Shown piece after piece: positions 9,723 to 17,189 of a DNA stretch of 32,598 nucleotides. Source of the stretch: a virus; the IMG/VR virus record IMGVR_UViG_3300033153_004080, positions 1 through 32,598 of that record. The stretch is one strand, 5' to 3'. A program made the position numbers and the translations under genes. How positions within the stretch are numbered: position 1 is the first letter of the stretch; every line of letters begins with the position of its first letter. A model generated the notes under the pieces. It had not been told where the DNA came from. It worked only from the letters and a program-made list of their open reading frames with translations, and ran no database searches.

Positions 9723-11732
9723 TTATTGCCCCATTTTTTCAATTATTGCTTCCGTTTGAGGAGCAGTCCCCTCTGGTGCAGTTGGCATACTAGTTTTAGC
9801 CGCCATCTCCGTTACTGGAGATAGAGGTTGTACTTGAGGTACTTCCCCACTTGGCTTTGGTTGTGGTGGAATCTGTCCCTGATCTGGTTGAACAGGAGGT
9901 TGTCCAGTTTGAGCTTGTACTGGCTCTTGTCCTAGTATCTGTAACAATACTGGATCAGCAGTTTTTAGTTGAGCAATGTGCTCCATTATGTGTGCAAGAG
10001 TGACCTGAATTACTTGAGGGTTCTTACGAGACTCTGGAGAAGATAGAACTGCTTTATGCTCGTTAATATGTTGAGCGTGACTGTCTGTAATAAGTGCTAC
10101 CACTTCTTGTCCTTGAGCGAGTATCTCGTTCTCTTGACGTATTTGATATTGTTCTTTAATTGGTCCCTCTAATATAGGATCAAGGTTACCAGTTTCAAGT
10201 ACCATTAAGTATTGGTCAGGATCTTTAATAAAACCTGCTTGCATTAAGTTGTCTGCAATCTGCATCTTACCAGAAAGTGTCTGAGCAAGAGGATTACCAA
10301 CATCAACTAATACTCTTTGGATTTGAGCTAGATCTTTTCCACTGAATTGCTTCATGTAAGATTTGTTATATTTACCTGCGATCATTGCTACTCTAGGTAC
10401 AGAAGCGAAGTCCTGTAACATAGTTATAATAGCAGTACCGACATCTTCGATTATCTCAACATAAGATTGTTGTAGTCCTGAGTTGAATTGGATAGCCATT
10501 GATTGAACAAGTGCTAAAGCGTTACCAGATTTAAGGTTAGCTTCAGGATTACCACGAGAAACTGAGTTTACACCCGATAAAGTCTCCATTAACTGTTCTA
10601 GTTGTTGGATGAAGTTGAATATCTCAGGAGCAGTTAACGTCAGTTGTAGTGGTTCTGGTTTACCTACGTTTGGATCATACTCAATAAGATTAAGTCCACC
10701 TGTCAAAGAGTTGACAGAGATATTAAATCCTCTAGGGATAAGTAAGTTCTGCACACCGAAAGTTGATTGGTTAGTAGCAACAGTAGAGTAAAGACTATTA
10801 ATAGCATCTTGAATTGCTAACAGGTCGAACCCTGTTGTGTAACCAAAAGCAGAAAAGTCTTGAGTCTCTGGAGCTAATCGATAAACAGGTAGAGTACGAT
10901 AAGGGATTGGTCCATCAAATAGGACAACCTCATCAGTTAGGACAACTGTCTTTCTACCTTGAGGCATAACTGTGTTTTTCTTGTGATAAAGTGTATATAC
11001 AGGAATGTCATCTGTCTCTGCAAACGCTTCCTTGTTTAGTTTCATTTTTAAGAAGAAATCATCTTCTTCACCAGATATATCTAGTATTCTTTCTGCCATC
11101 TCTGGGTATCTAGCAGCTAAGTCAAACTTATTTTCATAAGTAGTTGTAACAAACCATTCGTTTTTCTCATAGTCCATCTTACAGATGTCACGAGCTACGA
11201 AGTGTGGTTGGAGCATGTTAAACTTAAGGTCTCCCTCAGTAATAATTGCACCTGTTTCGGGGTTTACCCCATACTCTTCACCTGCTTGAGCATCCCACTC
11301 TGCAACAACAAACCCTTCACCGTATTTAAGACCTGAAGCAACCGCTTGTTTTAGGTATCTACCTACTTTCTTCTGTCTCATATAATAATCAAGCAGACCT
11401 TTTGCTAGTTTTGCTTGAGCTAATGATTCAGTGTCAGTATTTATTGCGTGAGGTTCCAGAGAAGGTTTCTGGTTAGTTGTCATGTTGTGAATATTAGTCA
11501 GGAGGGACTTATAATGGTTGACATCCATCATCGTGAACTCATCATGCTCACCAGAGACACCTAGTTCTCCTTGCACAATAGCTCCACGGTGGTACATATT
11601 ATAGCACTTATCCCACAACTCTGCTCGACCACTAGCCATAATATAACTTCGGTAGTCTTCTACCTTTTTTATTACATCAGCAGCTAACTCATCGACTTCT
11701 TGTGCTGCAAAATAAATTCTATTATCATTCAT
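9723..11732 (-). CDS. Portal (head-tail connector) protein
   Basis: The 669-residue product forms the ring through which DNA enters and leaves the head. Its N-terminal half has the features of podovirus portals (helical N-terminus, MDVNHYKSLLTNIHNMTTNQ, YGEGFVVAEWDA) and a middle region with AIQDAINSLYSTVATNQS and SGVNSVSRGNPEANLKSGNA, the latter typical of the portal stem/crown segment. The C-terminal ~90 residues are a Gln/Pro-rich tail likely to be disordered. It follows the large terminase gene, as expected. The ribosome-binding site is GGAG before the ATG. Confidence 0.9.
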   Translation of the reverse strand: MNDNRIYFAAQEVDELAADVIKKVEDYRSYIMASGRAELWDKCYNMYHRGAIVQGELGVSGEHDEFTMMDVNHYKSLLTNIHNMTTNQKPSLEPHAINTDTESLAQAKLAKGLLDYYMRQKKVGRYLKQAVASGLKYGEGFVVAEWDAQAGEEYGVNPETGAIITEGDLKFNMLQPHFVARDICKMDYEKNEWFVTTTYENKFDLAARYPEMAERILDISGEEDDFFLKMKLNKEAFAETDDIPVYTLYHKKNTVMPQGRKTVVLTDEVVLFDGPIPYRTLPVYRLAPETQDFSAFGYTTGFDLLAIQDAINSLYSTVATNQSTFGVQNLLIPRGFNISVNSLTGGLNLIEYDPNVGKPEPLQLTLTAPEIFNFIQQLEQLMETLSGVNSVSRGNPEANLKSGNALALVQSMAIQFNSGLQQSYVEIIEDVGTAIITMLQDFASVPRVAMIAGKYNKSYMKQFSGKDLAQIQRVLVDVGNPLAQTLSGKMQIADNLMQAGFIKDPDQYLMVLETGNLDPILEGPIKEQYQIRQENEILAQGQEVVALITDSHAQHINEHKAVLSSPESRKNPQVIQVTLAHIMEHIAQLKTADPVLLQILGQEPVQAQTGQPPVQPDQGQIPPQPKPSGEVPQVQPLSPVTEMAAKTSMPTAPEGTAPQTEAIIEKMGQ

Positions 11733-11743
11733 AAGTATTGCTC

Positions 11744-13177
11744 CTATTTGAACTTCTTGAACATTTTCTTAAATCCACTATTTCTAGTATCTGCCCCATA
11801 ATTACTTTGTATGTATGAATTATTAGGATCTACCTGATGTAGTGTTGGTACTGGGTTAGTGGAAGTGTCTAAATTCCTGATTAAATACATAATTGCAGCT
11901 ATCCCATCAAAGTGACCATAAGCAGTTGTCCTACCAAAGTCTCTACGTTGTCTTCCCATCTCATTATCTGCCCAAACACCATGTTCTAAACATCCTATGA
12001 GATAAGTACATCTCGAATGAACACTAAGTCTTCCTGCACCAATAAATGTCCTCATGTTATTGACCATAGTCTCCAACGTAGTTTTATTGGTGGGGATTAT
12101 CGCTAATCCGTGCAAAGTACCCATATCATTTAAAAGAAGTGGGTTATCACTGTCTGCTATACGTCTATATATAGGTAGATTAGTGAAGTGCTTAGTCTCC
12201 TTTCTCACCATGTCGTCCACTAACTCTTGAGTAGTCATGTTCTTCATGAGATGTTCATCTAGGATTATAAGCTTTGCTTCAGCAAAATTATAATATCCAA
12301 ATAACATACAAGTATAATCTCGCTTCACCCCTAAATCCATACAGGTATATTTGTGGTAGAAGTTGAAGTATTTATCAGGCTCAGGGTCATCTAGATAAAG
12401 AGAATTCCACTCAGGTACTAACCTCTTTTCAGGATCAACCATAAACTTACACAAGTATTCCACCTGCCAAGTTACAGAGTCCTCACCACCTGATTCATCC
12501 ATGTACATTTTTATTAGTTCTGGTGTGAGTGATTTGTTATCGTAAATAGTCTTAGTAAAATATGATCCCTGTCTTTCTGCTTGGAGACAGAAGTCCTTGA
12601 ACTCTTCACCCGACTGGGTGACCTTTTTACTAGGAGTAGATGCAAGTATTAGTCTCCCCCCACAAGTTAGTGTCTGTGGAAGTAAGATGTCCTGTACAAC
12701 ATAGTTCAAGTCGTGACAGTAGGCTGCTTCATCAACAATTCCTAAGTCAGTCCTTTGTCCTCGGAGACCATCATGTCTCTGAGCATCAGTACCATGAACA
12801 TGTATCTCACTTCCGTTCCACAACCGATAACATTCATCTTGGGAGTTCCACTTAGGTTTGTACTCATTAGGAGCATCCCCCATTAACATTCTCATAATAG
12901 GAAAGATTGTTTTACGAAGTGATTTAGCTGTTGTTGTAGCTATCTTTACCTGAGCACCAGGGTTCTTAATAGCGAAGATTAGAGCATATAATAACAGAAC
13001 TGTTGTCTTACCCCACCTTCTTGATGAGTTGATGACAGTCTTGATCGATTTGCCCTGTGAGACAATTACGTATAGTTCTAGTTGGTAGTCATAAAGCTTG
13101 TAGGTTAGTAAACCTCTCTTCCAAGCGATCCTAAGAGCTTGCTTTCGCTCTAGGACTGGCTTTTTTCTTCTTGCCAT
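11744..13177 (-). CDS. Terminase large subunit (packaging ATPase/nuclease)
   Basis: The 477-residue motor cuts and pumps phage DNA into the prohead. Walker A is SSRRWGKTT (residues 51-59), Walker B is LGIVDE (145-150), and a coupling motif follows at ILASTPS (about 177-183). The RNase H-like nuclease domain begins near residue 270 with acidic residues at D281 (CMDLGVKRD), D342/D344 (IADSDNP) and D424 (GHFDGIAA). Length is normal. The start overlaps the upstream gene by 47 bases, and the Shine-Dalgarno is weak, suggesting coupled translation. Several basic residues open the protein (MARRKK). Confidence 0.95.
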   Translation of the reverse strand: MARRKKPVLERKQALRIAWKRGLLTYKLYDYQLELYVIVSQGKSIKTVINSSRRWGKTTVLLLYALIFAIKNPGAQVKIATTTAKSLRKTIFPIMRMLMGDAPNEYKPKWNSQDECYRLWNGSEIHVHGTDAQRHDGLRGQRTDLGIVDEAAYCHDLNYVVQDILLPQTLTCGGRLILASTPSKKVTQSGEEFKDFCLQAERQGSYFTKTIYDNKSLTPELIKMYMDESGGEDSVTWQVEYLCKFMVDPEKRLVPEWNSLYLDDPEPDKYFNFYHKYTCMDLGVKRDYTCMLFGYYNFAEAKLIILDEHLMKNMTTQELVDDMVRKETKHFTNLPIYRRIADSDNPLLLNDMGTLHGLAIIPTNKTTLETMVNNMRTFIGAGRLSVHSRCTYLIGCLEHGVWADNEMGRQRRDFGRTTAYGHFDGIAAIMYLIRNLDTSTNPVPTLHQVDPNNSYIQSNYGADTRNSGFKKMFKKFK

Positions 13178-13439
13178 TGCTTGTTGCCTTCTTTTTAGTG
13201 ACCTTCTTTTTAATAGGAGTCTTACGTTTCTTTACAGGTTTCTTTTTAATAGCTCTTAAAACTTCATTGTCCGTGTAGATCTGATCCTCGATTTGTATAA
13301 TTTCCGTCGGGGTGTTGAGGATCAGTCTCTGCATCTTAATAAGAATCTCTAGACGTTTGGTATCAGCGTAGTCTAACTTCTTTTTCTCTTTGAGGTGTTT
13401 AATCTCTCTAGCAATAATTTCAAGTGAGTCATTAGCCAT
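13131..13439 (-). CDS. Probable terminase small subunit (lysine-rich tail)
   Basis: The 102-residue product has a helical N-terminal half (MANDSLEIIAREIKHLKEKK) and a strongly basic C-terminal third made of KKK, KKR and KKVTKKK stretches, resembling a histone-like tail. Being directly upstream of and overlapping the large terminase gene, it is the best candidate for the DNA-recognition subunit, though no helix-turn-helix is obvious. The basic tail suggests DNA binding. Its ATG shares a base with the previous stop (TAATG). An alternative is a nucleoid-type protein unrelated to packaging. Confidence 0.6.
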   Translation of the reverse strand: MANDSLEIIAREIKHLKEKKKLDYADTKRLEILIKMQRLILNTPTEIIQIEDQIYTDNEVLRAIKKKPVKKRKTPIKKKVTKKKATSNGKKKKASPRAKASS

Positions 13440-13699
13440 TACCGAGTCCTAATCCCTTTCGCCATAGAGAGACCTGTAAGTTGTGTCTTAATCGCTGCAA
13501 TCTCCTGAACCATCTCATCATTCAATGGGATAGGTCTTACAGGTTCTTCTATTTTGAGGCGGGTATCTTCCGTGTATTTAGTCTTCTTAAAATCAGTATT
13601 AGTTCGGTGTTTAATAAGGATAGATATGGAATTTAAGATCCTAATACCTAAGATAAGAAGTGTTACACAGATGATACCCACCGATATGGTCGTCCACAT
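13439..13699 (-). CDS. Small membrane protein, possible lysis (spanin-type) protein
   Basis: The 86-residue product has a single hydrophobic segment at residues 5-25 (SVGIICVTLLILGIRILNSI) and then a charged cytoplasmic or periplasmic part ending TGLSMAKGIRTR. The N-terminal anchor plus soluble tail resembles inner-membrane spanins, but no partner lipoprotein overlaps it, so this remains a guess. It is in the pre-terminase cluster, translated with TAATG overlaps on both sides. Confidence 0.65.
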   Translation of the reverse strand: MWTTISVGIICVTLLILGIRILNSISILIKHRTNTDFKKTKYTEDTRLKIEEPVRPIPLNDEMVQEIAAIKTQLTGLSMAKGIRTR

Positions 13700-13911
13700 T
13701 AGTATGTGTCTCCCATGAAAGTCTTAATTGCTTGTACTTTTAGCTCGTCAAAACAATAGGCTCTTAAAGTATCGTGGTCGGTCTCTTCCCTCTCCACAAC
13801 CTTATCACCTTGAGTCTTTAACTTTGTAAATCTCCAACCGCTACCAGTCTTAAAGATACCTATAGTAGTAATTACTGGAAGTTCTTCCTTTTTAGCTTTA
13901 GCCTTTGCCAT
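13699..13911 (-). CDS. Small hypothetical protein (70 aa)
   Basis: The product begins MAKAKAKKEELPVITTIG and ends MGDTY. A basic start precedes a region with FKTGSGWRFTKLKTQGDKVVE, suggesting a small beta-sheet domain. It overlaps the upstream gene by 14 bases and shares a stop/start (TAATG) with the downstream gene, so it belongs to the tightly packed pre-terminase operon. Function unknown. Confidence 0.7.
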   Translation of the reverse strand: MAKAKAKKEELPVITTIGIFKTGSGWRFTKLKTQGDKVVEREETDHDTLRAYCFDELKVQAIKTFMGDTY

Positions 13912-14110
13912 CTGCTTCTCTCCTTGCTTTTACCATTCGTTCTTCATCTCTGATAATAGCTATTAGTTTCTTTATGTATTTATCTTTACCCTGCTTAGTG
14001 GTCTGCTTGAGGATGAGAGAGGACAAAGCATCCTCTTCAGTCATATCTCCAGACCAATACTTGCAAAGTATCTCAATGTTCTTTAGGTCACGCTTTTGAG
14101 TAGAGTGCAT
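13898..14110 (-). CDS. Small hypothetical helical protein (70 aa)
   Basis: The product MHSTQKRDLKNIEILCKYWSG... is rich in Lys, Arg and Glu and should be mostly helical; it ends in a basic stretch (MVKARREADGKG). Its start overlaps the previous stop (TAATG). No recognised family. A small DNA-binding or packaging accessory protein is possible from charge and location only. Confidence 0.7.
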   Translation of the reverse strand: MHSTQKRDLKNIEILCKYWSGDMTEEDALSSLILKQTTKQGKDKYIKKLIAIIRDEERMVKARREADGKG

Positions 14111-14346
14111 TACTTAAGCTCTGCAGTACCAATCTTGTGGACATCTGGCTCATAAGTTTCTGCATCTTCTCTACCTTTAAACTCAGTAAAGAGTTCCTCA
14201 TGCATCTCACTTAAGAACTCGTGTCCTTCTTTGATGTCGAGAAATGCCATCCCTGGAAAGTTACCTTTCATCATGATGTTGTTAATGTTTGCGATTTTCT
14301 TTAGGTTCTTGTGTAGCACCTCTGTGCTATCTTTTTGTAGATTCAT
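14110..14346 (-). CDS. Small hypothetical protein (78 aa)
   Basis: First gene behind candidate late-promoter copy 4. The product MNLQKDSTEVLHKNLKKIAN... is helical and acidic toward the end (EEYEPD-like, ending GTAELK). AAGGACGG lies before its ATG. No family recognised. The 74-base gap upstream contains the end of the late promoter region. Confidence 0.7.
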   Translation of the reverse strand: MNLQKDSTEVLHKNLKKIANINNIMMKGNFPGMAFLDIKEGHEFLSEMHEELFTEFKGREDAETYEPDVHKIGTAELK

Positions 14347-14409
14347 TGTACCGTCCTTAGATAGGTTATGTGCTCTCCATCATACTGGTAGGAGTAGCAG
14401 TTAATAGAG

Positions 14410-14424
14410 ATATAAGTAGTTTAT
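14410..14424 (-). promoter_or_regulatory. Candidate late promoter motif, copy 4 (packaging/head operon)
   Basis: Minus-strand ATAAACTACTTATAT, followed by CTCTATTAACTG. This closely matches copy 3 in both the motif and the downstream ATTA box. It starts at the last codon of the 14421 gene and faces the long run of genes leading to terminase, portal and scaffold. Confidence 0.6.
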
Positions 14425-14636
14425 TCCTCTTTCTTTTTCTCCACTCTTAAATACCTCTCATAAATAAGAGAGCGAGGTATTGTAATGTCTGCGTTCACTT
14501 TATAAAACTCATTAATAGGCATGATCTCCCTAGACTCTTCCATACACTCTCTAGCATAAGCGGAGTAGTGCTTAAGCAACCGTGCGAGTGACGGTGATGT
14601 CCTGTGAATTTCTCTGCTCTTGCTAGTTCTACCCAT
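14421..14636 (-). CDS. Small basic hypothetical protein (71 aa)
   Basis: The product MGRTSKSREIHRTSPSLARL... has a basic N-terminus, a helical centre (ARLLKHYSAYARECMEESRE) and a basic end (RVEKKKEE). It could be a nucleic-acid-binding protein. The Shine-Dalgarno signal is weak. It lies 7 bases after the preceding stop. No family recognised. Confidence 0.65.
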   Translation of the reverse strand: MGRTSKSREIHRTSPSLARLLKHYSAYARECMEESREIMPINEFYKVNADITIPRSLIYERYLRVEKKKEE

Positions 14637-14643
14637 TTTAGTC

Positions 14644-15075
14644 TCATATTACGTTCCACCCCTCTGGTATCGGTGGAAATTCTTTTGGAGGATCAGGTGG
14701 TCTCAACAGATCAGAACCTCCCCTCACTATAAAAAACCCTTCGTTATCTTCTTCCTCTATATGAATTATATAATCAGCACACACTCTAACAAAAAACTCC
14801 AGAGTAATATCTTCACCAGTAGTAATCTTATACTTCTGACGTAAATACTCAGATGCAATAGCTTCTGCACCAACTTCAACTAAATACTTATCATCTTCCC
14901 ACTTCTGCACCTGTATCTTTCTCTTGGGGATGAGCCTATATTTCTTGAGAAACTTCTTAATCCTGTGTGCAGGAGAGTCTTTCATGAGAATAAAAGCGTA
15001 GATAGATGCCCCTACCCCACACATCAACATTCCTATCGTTACCCCAATTAAAATATCAATCATTATCATCCTCAT
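14644..15075 (-). CDS. Membrane-anchored hypothetical protein (143 aa)
   Basis: An N-terminal hydrophobic segment (residues about 5-30, MIDILIGVTIGMLMCGVGAS) is followed by a basic stretch (RIKKFLKKYRLIPKRK) that should remain in the cytoplasm, a mixed soluble domain, and a proline-rich end (PPDPPKEFPPIPEG). The start may be any of three nearby ATG codons (MRMIMID). The first 20 bases overlap the upstream gene. A membrane-bound phage protein acting on host physiology, replication anchoring or lysis are all possible; no motif decides. Confidence 0.7.
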   Translation of the reverse strand: MRMIMIDILIGVTIGMLMCGVGASIYAFILMKDSPAHRIKKFLKKYRLIPKRKIQVQKWEDDKYLVEVGAEAIASEYLRQKYKITTGEDITLEFFVRVCADYIIHIEEEDNEGFFIVRGGSDLLRPPDPPKEFPPIPEGWNVI

Positions 15076-15391
15076 CTAGTTTATGTAGAGGGTTTATCAA
15101 GTACATCTTAGTAGATACCCCATTAAGACTTAGCTTCACTGAACTAATATCTAAATGCCCCATAGCTGCAAAGAACTTACGTCTGTCGTAGTCCTCATAT
15201 CCTTTACCTTTGAGAAACTTCCCCACATAAATATTAAGTACATCTTTAGGAATAGGAGTACCCAATTGGTTATCTAGGTCTAAGTGGTAAGTATAGACAA
15301 ACTGACCAGCAAGGTGATGAGGTTCTATCTTACCCCTCACCTGACACTTCAGTATCTCAATCATTAGTTTGTGTTCTCTATCTTTTTCCAT
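15056..15391 (-). CDS. Hypothetical protein, first gene of the leftward block (111 aa)
   Basis: The product MEKDREHKLMIEILKCQVRG... is soluble, with a sequence suggestive of a small alpha/beta domain (HHLAGQFVYTYHLDLDNQLG) and an acidic end (HKLDEDDND). Only 15 bases separate its ATG from the end of promoter motif copy 5 and no Shine-Dalgarno is seen, so the mRNA may be nearly leaderless. No family recognised. Confidence 0.7.
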   Translation of the reverse strand: MEKDREHKLMIEILKCQVRGKIEPHHLAGQFVYTYHLDLDNQLGTPIPKDVLNIYVGKFLKGKGYEDYDRRKFFAAMGHLDISSVKLSLNGVSTKMYLINPLHKLDEDDND

Positions 15392-15406
15392 AACTCATAT
15401 TACTGT

Positions 15407-15421
15407 CGATAAGTGAATTAT
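15407..15421 (-). promoter_or_regulatory. Candidate late promoter motif, copy 5
   Basis: Minus-strand ATAATTCACTTATCG followed by ACAGTAATATG. It faces the leftward block of small genes. It is back to back with copy 6, 60 bases away, which faces the HNH gene. A TTGACC with a 15-base spacer to TAATAA overlaps it, so some host RNA polymerase use cannot be excluded. Confidence 0.55.
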
Positions 15422-15480
15422 TACAATCGGGCGAATCGGGTCAAAGAGGAGCGATAAATATTGGCTCTCGATCCCCACCT

Positions 15481-15495
15481 ATAATCCACTTATAT
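15481..15495 (+). promoter_or_regulatory. Candidate late promoter motif, copy 6 (HNH gene)
   Basis: Plus-strand ATAATCCACTTATAT followed by CGGAATATTAATAG, 40 bases before the HNH start. The preceding base makes TATAAT, but no good -35 is at the normal distance. Its orientation matches the single plus-strand gene in this half of the genome. Confidence 0.55.
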
Positions 15496-15535
15496 CGGAA
15501 TATTAATAGATATTATATTGATCAAGGAGGATCAG

Positions 15536-16090
15536 ATGACAGAATTGACGGAAAAACGGTGTTCTTGGTGTAAGGAAACTAAACCTGTTAAAGAGTTTTA
15601 CAAGAATGCTCAACTATCTAGTGGTTACCACAGTTGGTGTAAGAGTTGTTGCAAGATGAAGAACAACGAGAGGTATGATCGTGTACAGTGGAGAGAATAC
15701 TACTTAAATGATAAGGAGAGGTATGATCAGTACCAGTGGGATTACTACGAGAAGAATAGAGAGAAGGTTGCTAAGAGGGCTTCTGCTTATAATAGGAAGC
15801 ATAGAGAGAGGATAGCAGAGAACTGTAGGATATGGCAGGATAACAACAGAGAAGCTGTTAGAGCACATAATCAGGTATGTAACGCTACTAAGAGAGGAGA
15901 GTTAGTTAAGCCTGATAAATGTGAGTGTTGTGGAGGATCAGGTTTTATAGAGTTTCACCACCCAGAGGATAAGTACGATAGCCCACTACAAGGAGTCTGG
16001 TTAAGGAGATCTTGTCACCGTCGTCTTCATAATGGGCATACCGATATAGAAATAAGAGTCAATGTTATTTATGGGGAAAAGTACGGCTAA
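15536..16090 (+). CDS. Freestanding HNH endonuclease (homing-type)
   Basis: The 184-residue product carries an N-terminal zinc-binding region (CSWC at 9-12, WCKSCC near 34-39), a long basic, Tyr-rich helical linker (residues 45-110), and a C-terminal HNH nuclease: CECC (129-132), EFHHPEDKYDSPLQGVWL (from 139) and RSCHRRLHNGH (160-168). The paired cysteines and HH...H arrangement are those of phage HNH endonucleases. The ATG at 15536 has AAGGAGG five bases upstream, so this start is preferred to a TTG six codons earlier. It is the only plus-strand gene in a minus-strand region and ends tail-to-tail with speE, sharing stop codons, as expected for a mobile gene dropped between operons. Confidence 0.88.
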   Translation: MTELTEKRCSWCKETKPVKEFYKNAQLSSGYHSWCKSCCKMKNNERYDRVQWREYYLNDKERYDQYQWDYYEKNREKVAKRASAYNRKHRERIAENCRIWQDNNREAVRAHNQVCNATKRGELVKPDKCECCGGSGFIEFHHPEDKYDSPLQGVWLRRSCHRRLHNGHTDIEIRVNVIYGEKYG

Positions 16091-16764
16091 GTACACTTCT
16101 TCACACAATGACAAAAACTCCAATCCATCATAGTTCTTCTATCTGGCATTGTACCAAATATGTCTTTTAGAAGAGGTCCAGAATAACTAGGCTCATATTT
16201 ATTACCATCTTGGCAACTTACTAACCCTTGAGGCAATAAACATCTGTGTATCTCTTCTAACCATTCTCTCTGATTCTGTTTCAGTCCAATAGAGGGTAGG
16301 TCAAATATAATATAGGAATAGTAATTATCAGGAGTCACTTGTAATACCTGATAACCGTCGTCAATTACTAAATTGAATTCATCTTGTCTGTCATAAATAT
16401 GGTTGTTCCAATCACTGAGGTGTTCACGGTATATCTCCATGGCTTCACCATCTAGCTCTATAGCGTCTATATTCTTCCAACCCTTACGTAATGCTACATC
16501 AATAGATACTCCTTCTCCTGAGCCTAATATGAGCATCCTCTCGTGGGGTTTAGGAGTATAAGGAGAACCAACTAAAGCTTCATGATAAGTAAAGTAATCG
16601 ACTTCACAAGTTTGGAGTTCCTCATCTAAAACTAAAGTTTTTCCAAAATAGTCAGACTTAAATATCTCTATCTCTTGGTACTTAGTTAGTTTGTGACAGA
16701 TCATCTCATTTACTTTTAAAAAACCAAAGTGTTTATGGTCACTGATCTTTGAGTATAGTGCCAT
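16087..16764 (-). CDS. speE: Spermidine synthase (aminopropyltransferase)
   Basis: The 225-residue enzyme should transfer an aminopropyl group from decarboxylated AdoMet to putrescine or another diamine. Family marks: YQEIEIFKS and FGKTLVLDEELQTCEVDYFTYHEAL (residues 29-64, with the YHE of the active site), the nucleotide loop LILGSGEGV (78-86, normally GGGDGG), AIELD (101-105), the VIDDGYQVL segment (133-141) and the catalytic aspartate in IIFDLPS (D155). It is about 50-70 residues shorter than typical bacterial SpeE. The start is the ATG that shares a base with the speD stop (TAATG), with GGAG inside the speD end. The speD-speE order and coupling show a pathway unit. Confidence 0.9.
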   Translation of the reverse strand: MALYSKISDHKHFGFLKVNEMICHKLTKYQEIEIFKSDYFGKTLVLDEELQTCEVDYFTYHEALVGSPYTPKPHERMLILGSGEGVSIDVALRKGWKNIDAIELDGEAMEIYREHLSDWNNHIYDRQDEFNLVIDDGYQVLQVTPDNYYSYIIFDLPSIGLKQNQREWLEEIHRCLLPQGLVSCQDGNKYEPSYSGPLLKDIFGTMPDRRTMMDWSFCHCVKKCT

Positions 16765-17105
16765 TACTGTCTCCAACTATAGTTATCATTATCTCTCTTT
16801 ACAACTTGCATCTCTACTACTTCTGCAGATAAATATCCTGCTAGAGTTTCTAGAACTGTTTTAGTACAAATATCAGGATTACAACAGAATAAATCAACAT
16901 GAGCTATCTGATCTTCTGGATAAGTGTGAATACTTAAGTGACTCTCTGCTAATAAGATTACTGCAGTATATCCCTGTGGTGAGAAGTTGTGAAAAGTAGT
17001 TTTAATTACTGATAAACTGTGGTTGTGACAAGTGTCTAGTAGTTTGTTGAGTATAAGGTTGTTGTCCGAGAAGTTCCCTTTCAACTTTCCTAGTGAATGC
17101 TCCAT
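16764..17105 (-). CDS. speD: S-adenosylmethionine decarboxylase proenzyme (SpeD, class 1B type)
   Basis: The 113-residue proenzyme is predicted to cut itself between E54 and S55 in LLAESHLSIHTYPED, making a pyruvoyl cofactor from the serine. H60 and C75 (DLFCCNPD) sit at +5 and +20 from S55, the spacing of S63/H68/C83 in the Thermotoga maritima enzyme. FHNFSPQGYTAVILLAESH is the family signature. The usual N-terminal VDxYGC strand is degenerate here (LGKLKGNFSDNN). Product: decarboxylated AdoMet for SpeE encoded next. Some SpeD family members have become ornithine or arginine decarboxylases, so substrate is not certain. AAGGAGA is five bases before the ATG and a sigma-70 promoter lies upstream. 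Confidence 0.92.
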   Translation of the reverse strand: MEHSLGKLKGNFSDNNLILNKLLDTCHNHSLSVIKTTFHNFSPQGYTAVILLAESHLSIHTYPEDQIAHVDLFCCNPDICTKTVLETLAGYLSAEVVEMQVVKRDNDNYSWRQ

Positions 17106-17136
17106 TAATCTCTCCTTGATTATGACATGTAAATAT

Positions 17137-17164
17137 TTTATAGTGATCGCAAATAAAAAGTCAA
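17137..17164 (-). promoter_or_regulatory. Host-type sigma-70 promoter for speD-speE
   Basis: On the minus strand, TTGACT (17164-17159), a 16-base spacer, and TATAAA (17142-17137), ending 31 bases before the speD ATG. This is a good host promoter, so the polyamine genes are likely expressed early, before the phage sigma factor acts. Confidence 0.7.
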
Positions 17165-17168
17165 ATAA

Positions 17169-17183
17169 ATAATCTACTTATCT
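17169..17183 (+). promoter_or_regulatory. Candidate late promoter motif, copy 7 (small RNA)
   Basis: Plus-strand ATAATCTACTTATCT followed by TATAATATATATG. No protein gene follows on this strand; instead a hairpin and an intrinsic terminator lie 50-90 bases downstream. The match to the other six copies is full over ATAATNYACTTATNT. Confidence 0.55.
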
Positions 17184-17189
17184 TATAAT

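Noticed and set aside
15518-15535. TTG start for the HNH gene six codons upstream
   Set aside because: It would include the AAGGAGG ribosome site in the coding sequence; the ATG at 15536 has ideal spacing.
16764-16776. Upstream TTG start for speE (METV...)
   Set aside because: The GGAG that would be its codon 2 is the ribosome site for the ATG four codons later, which also overlaps the speD stop.
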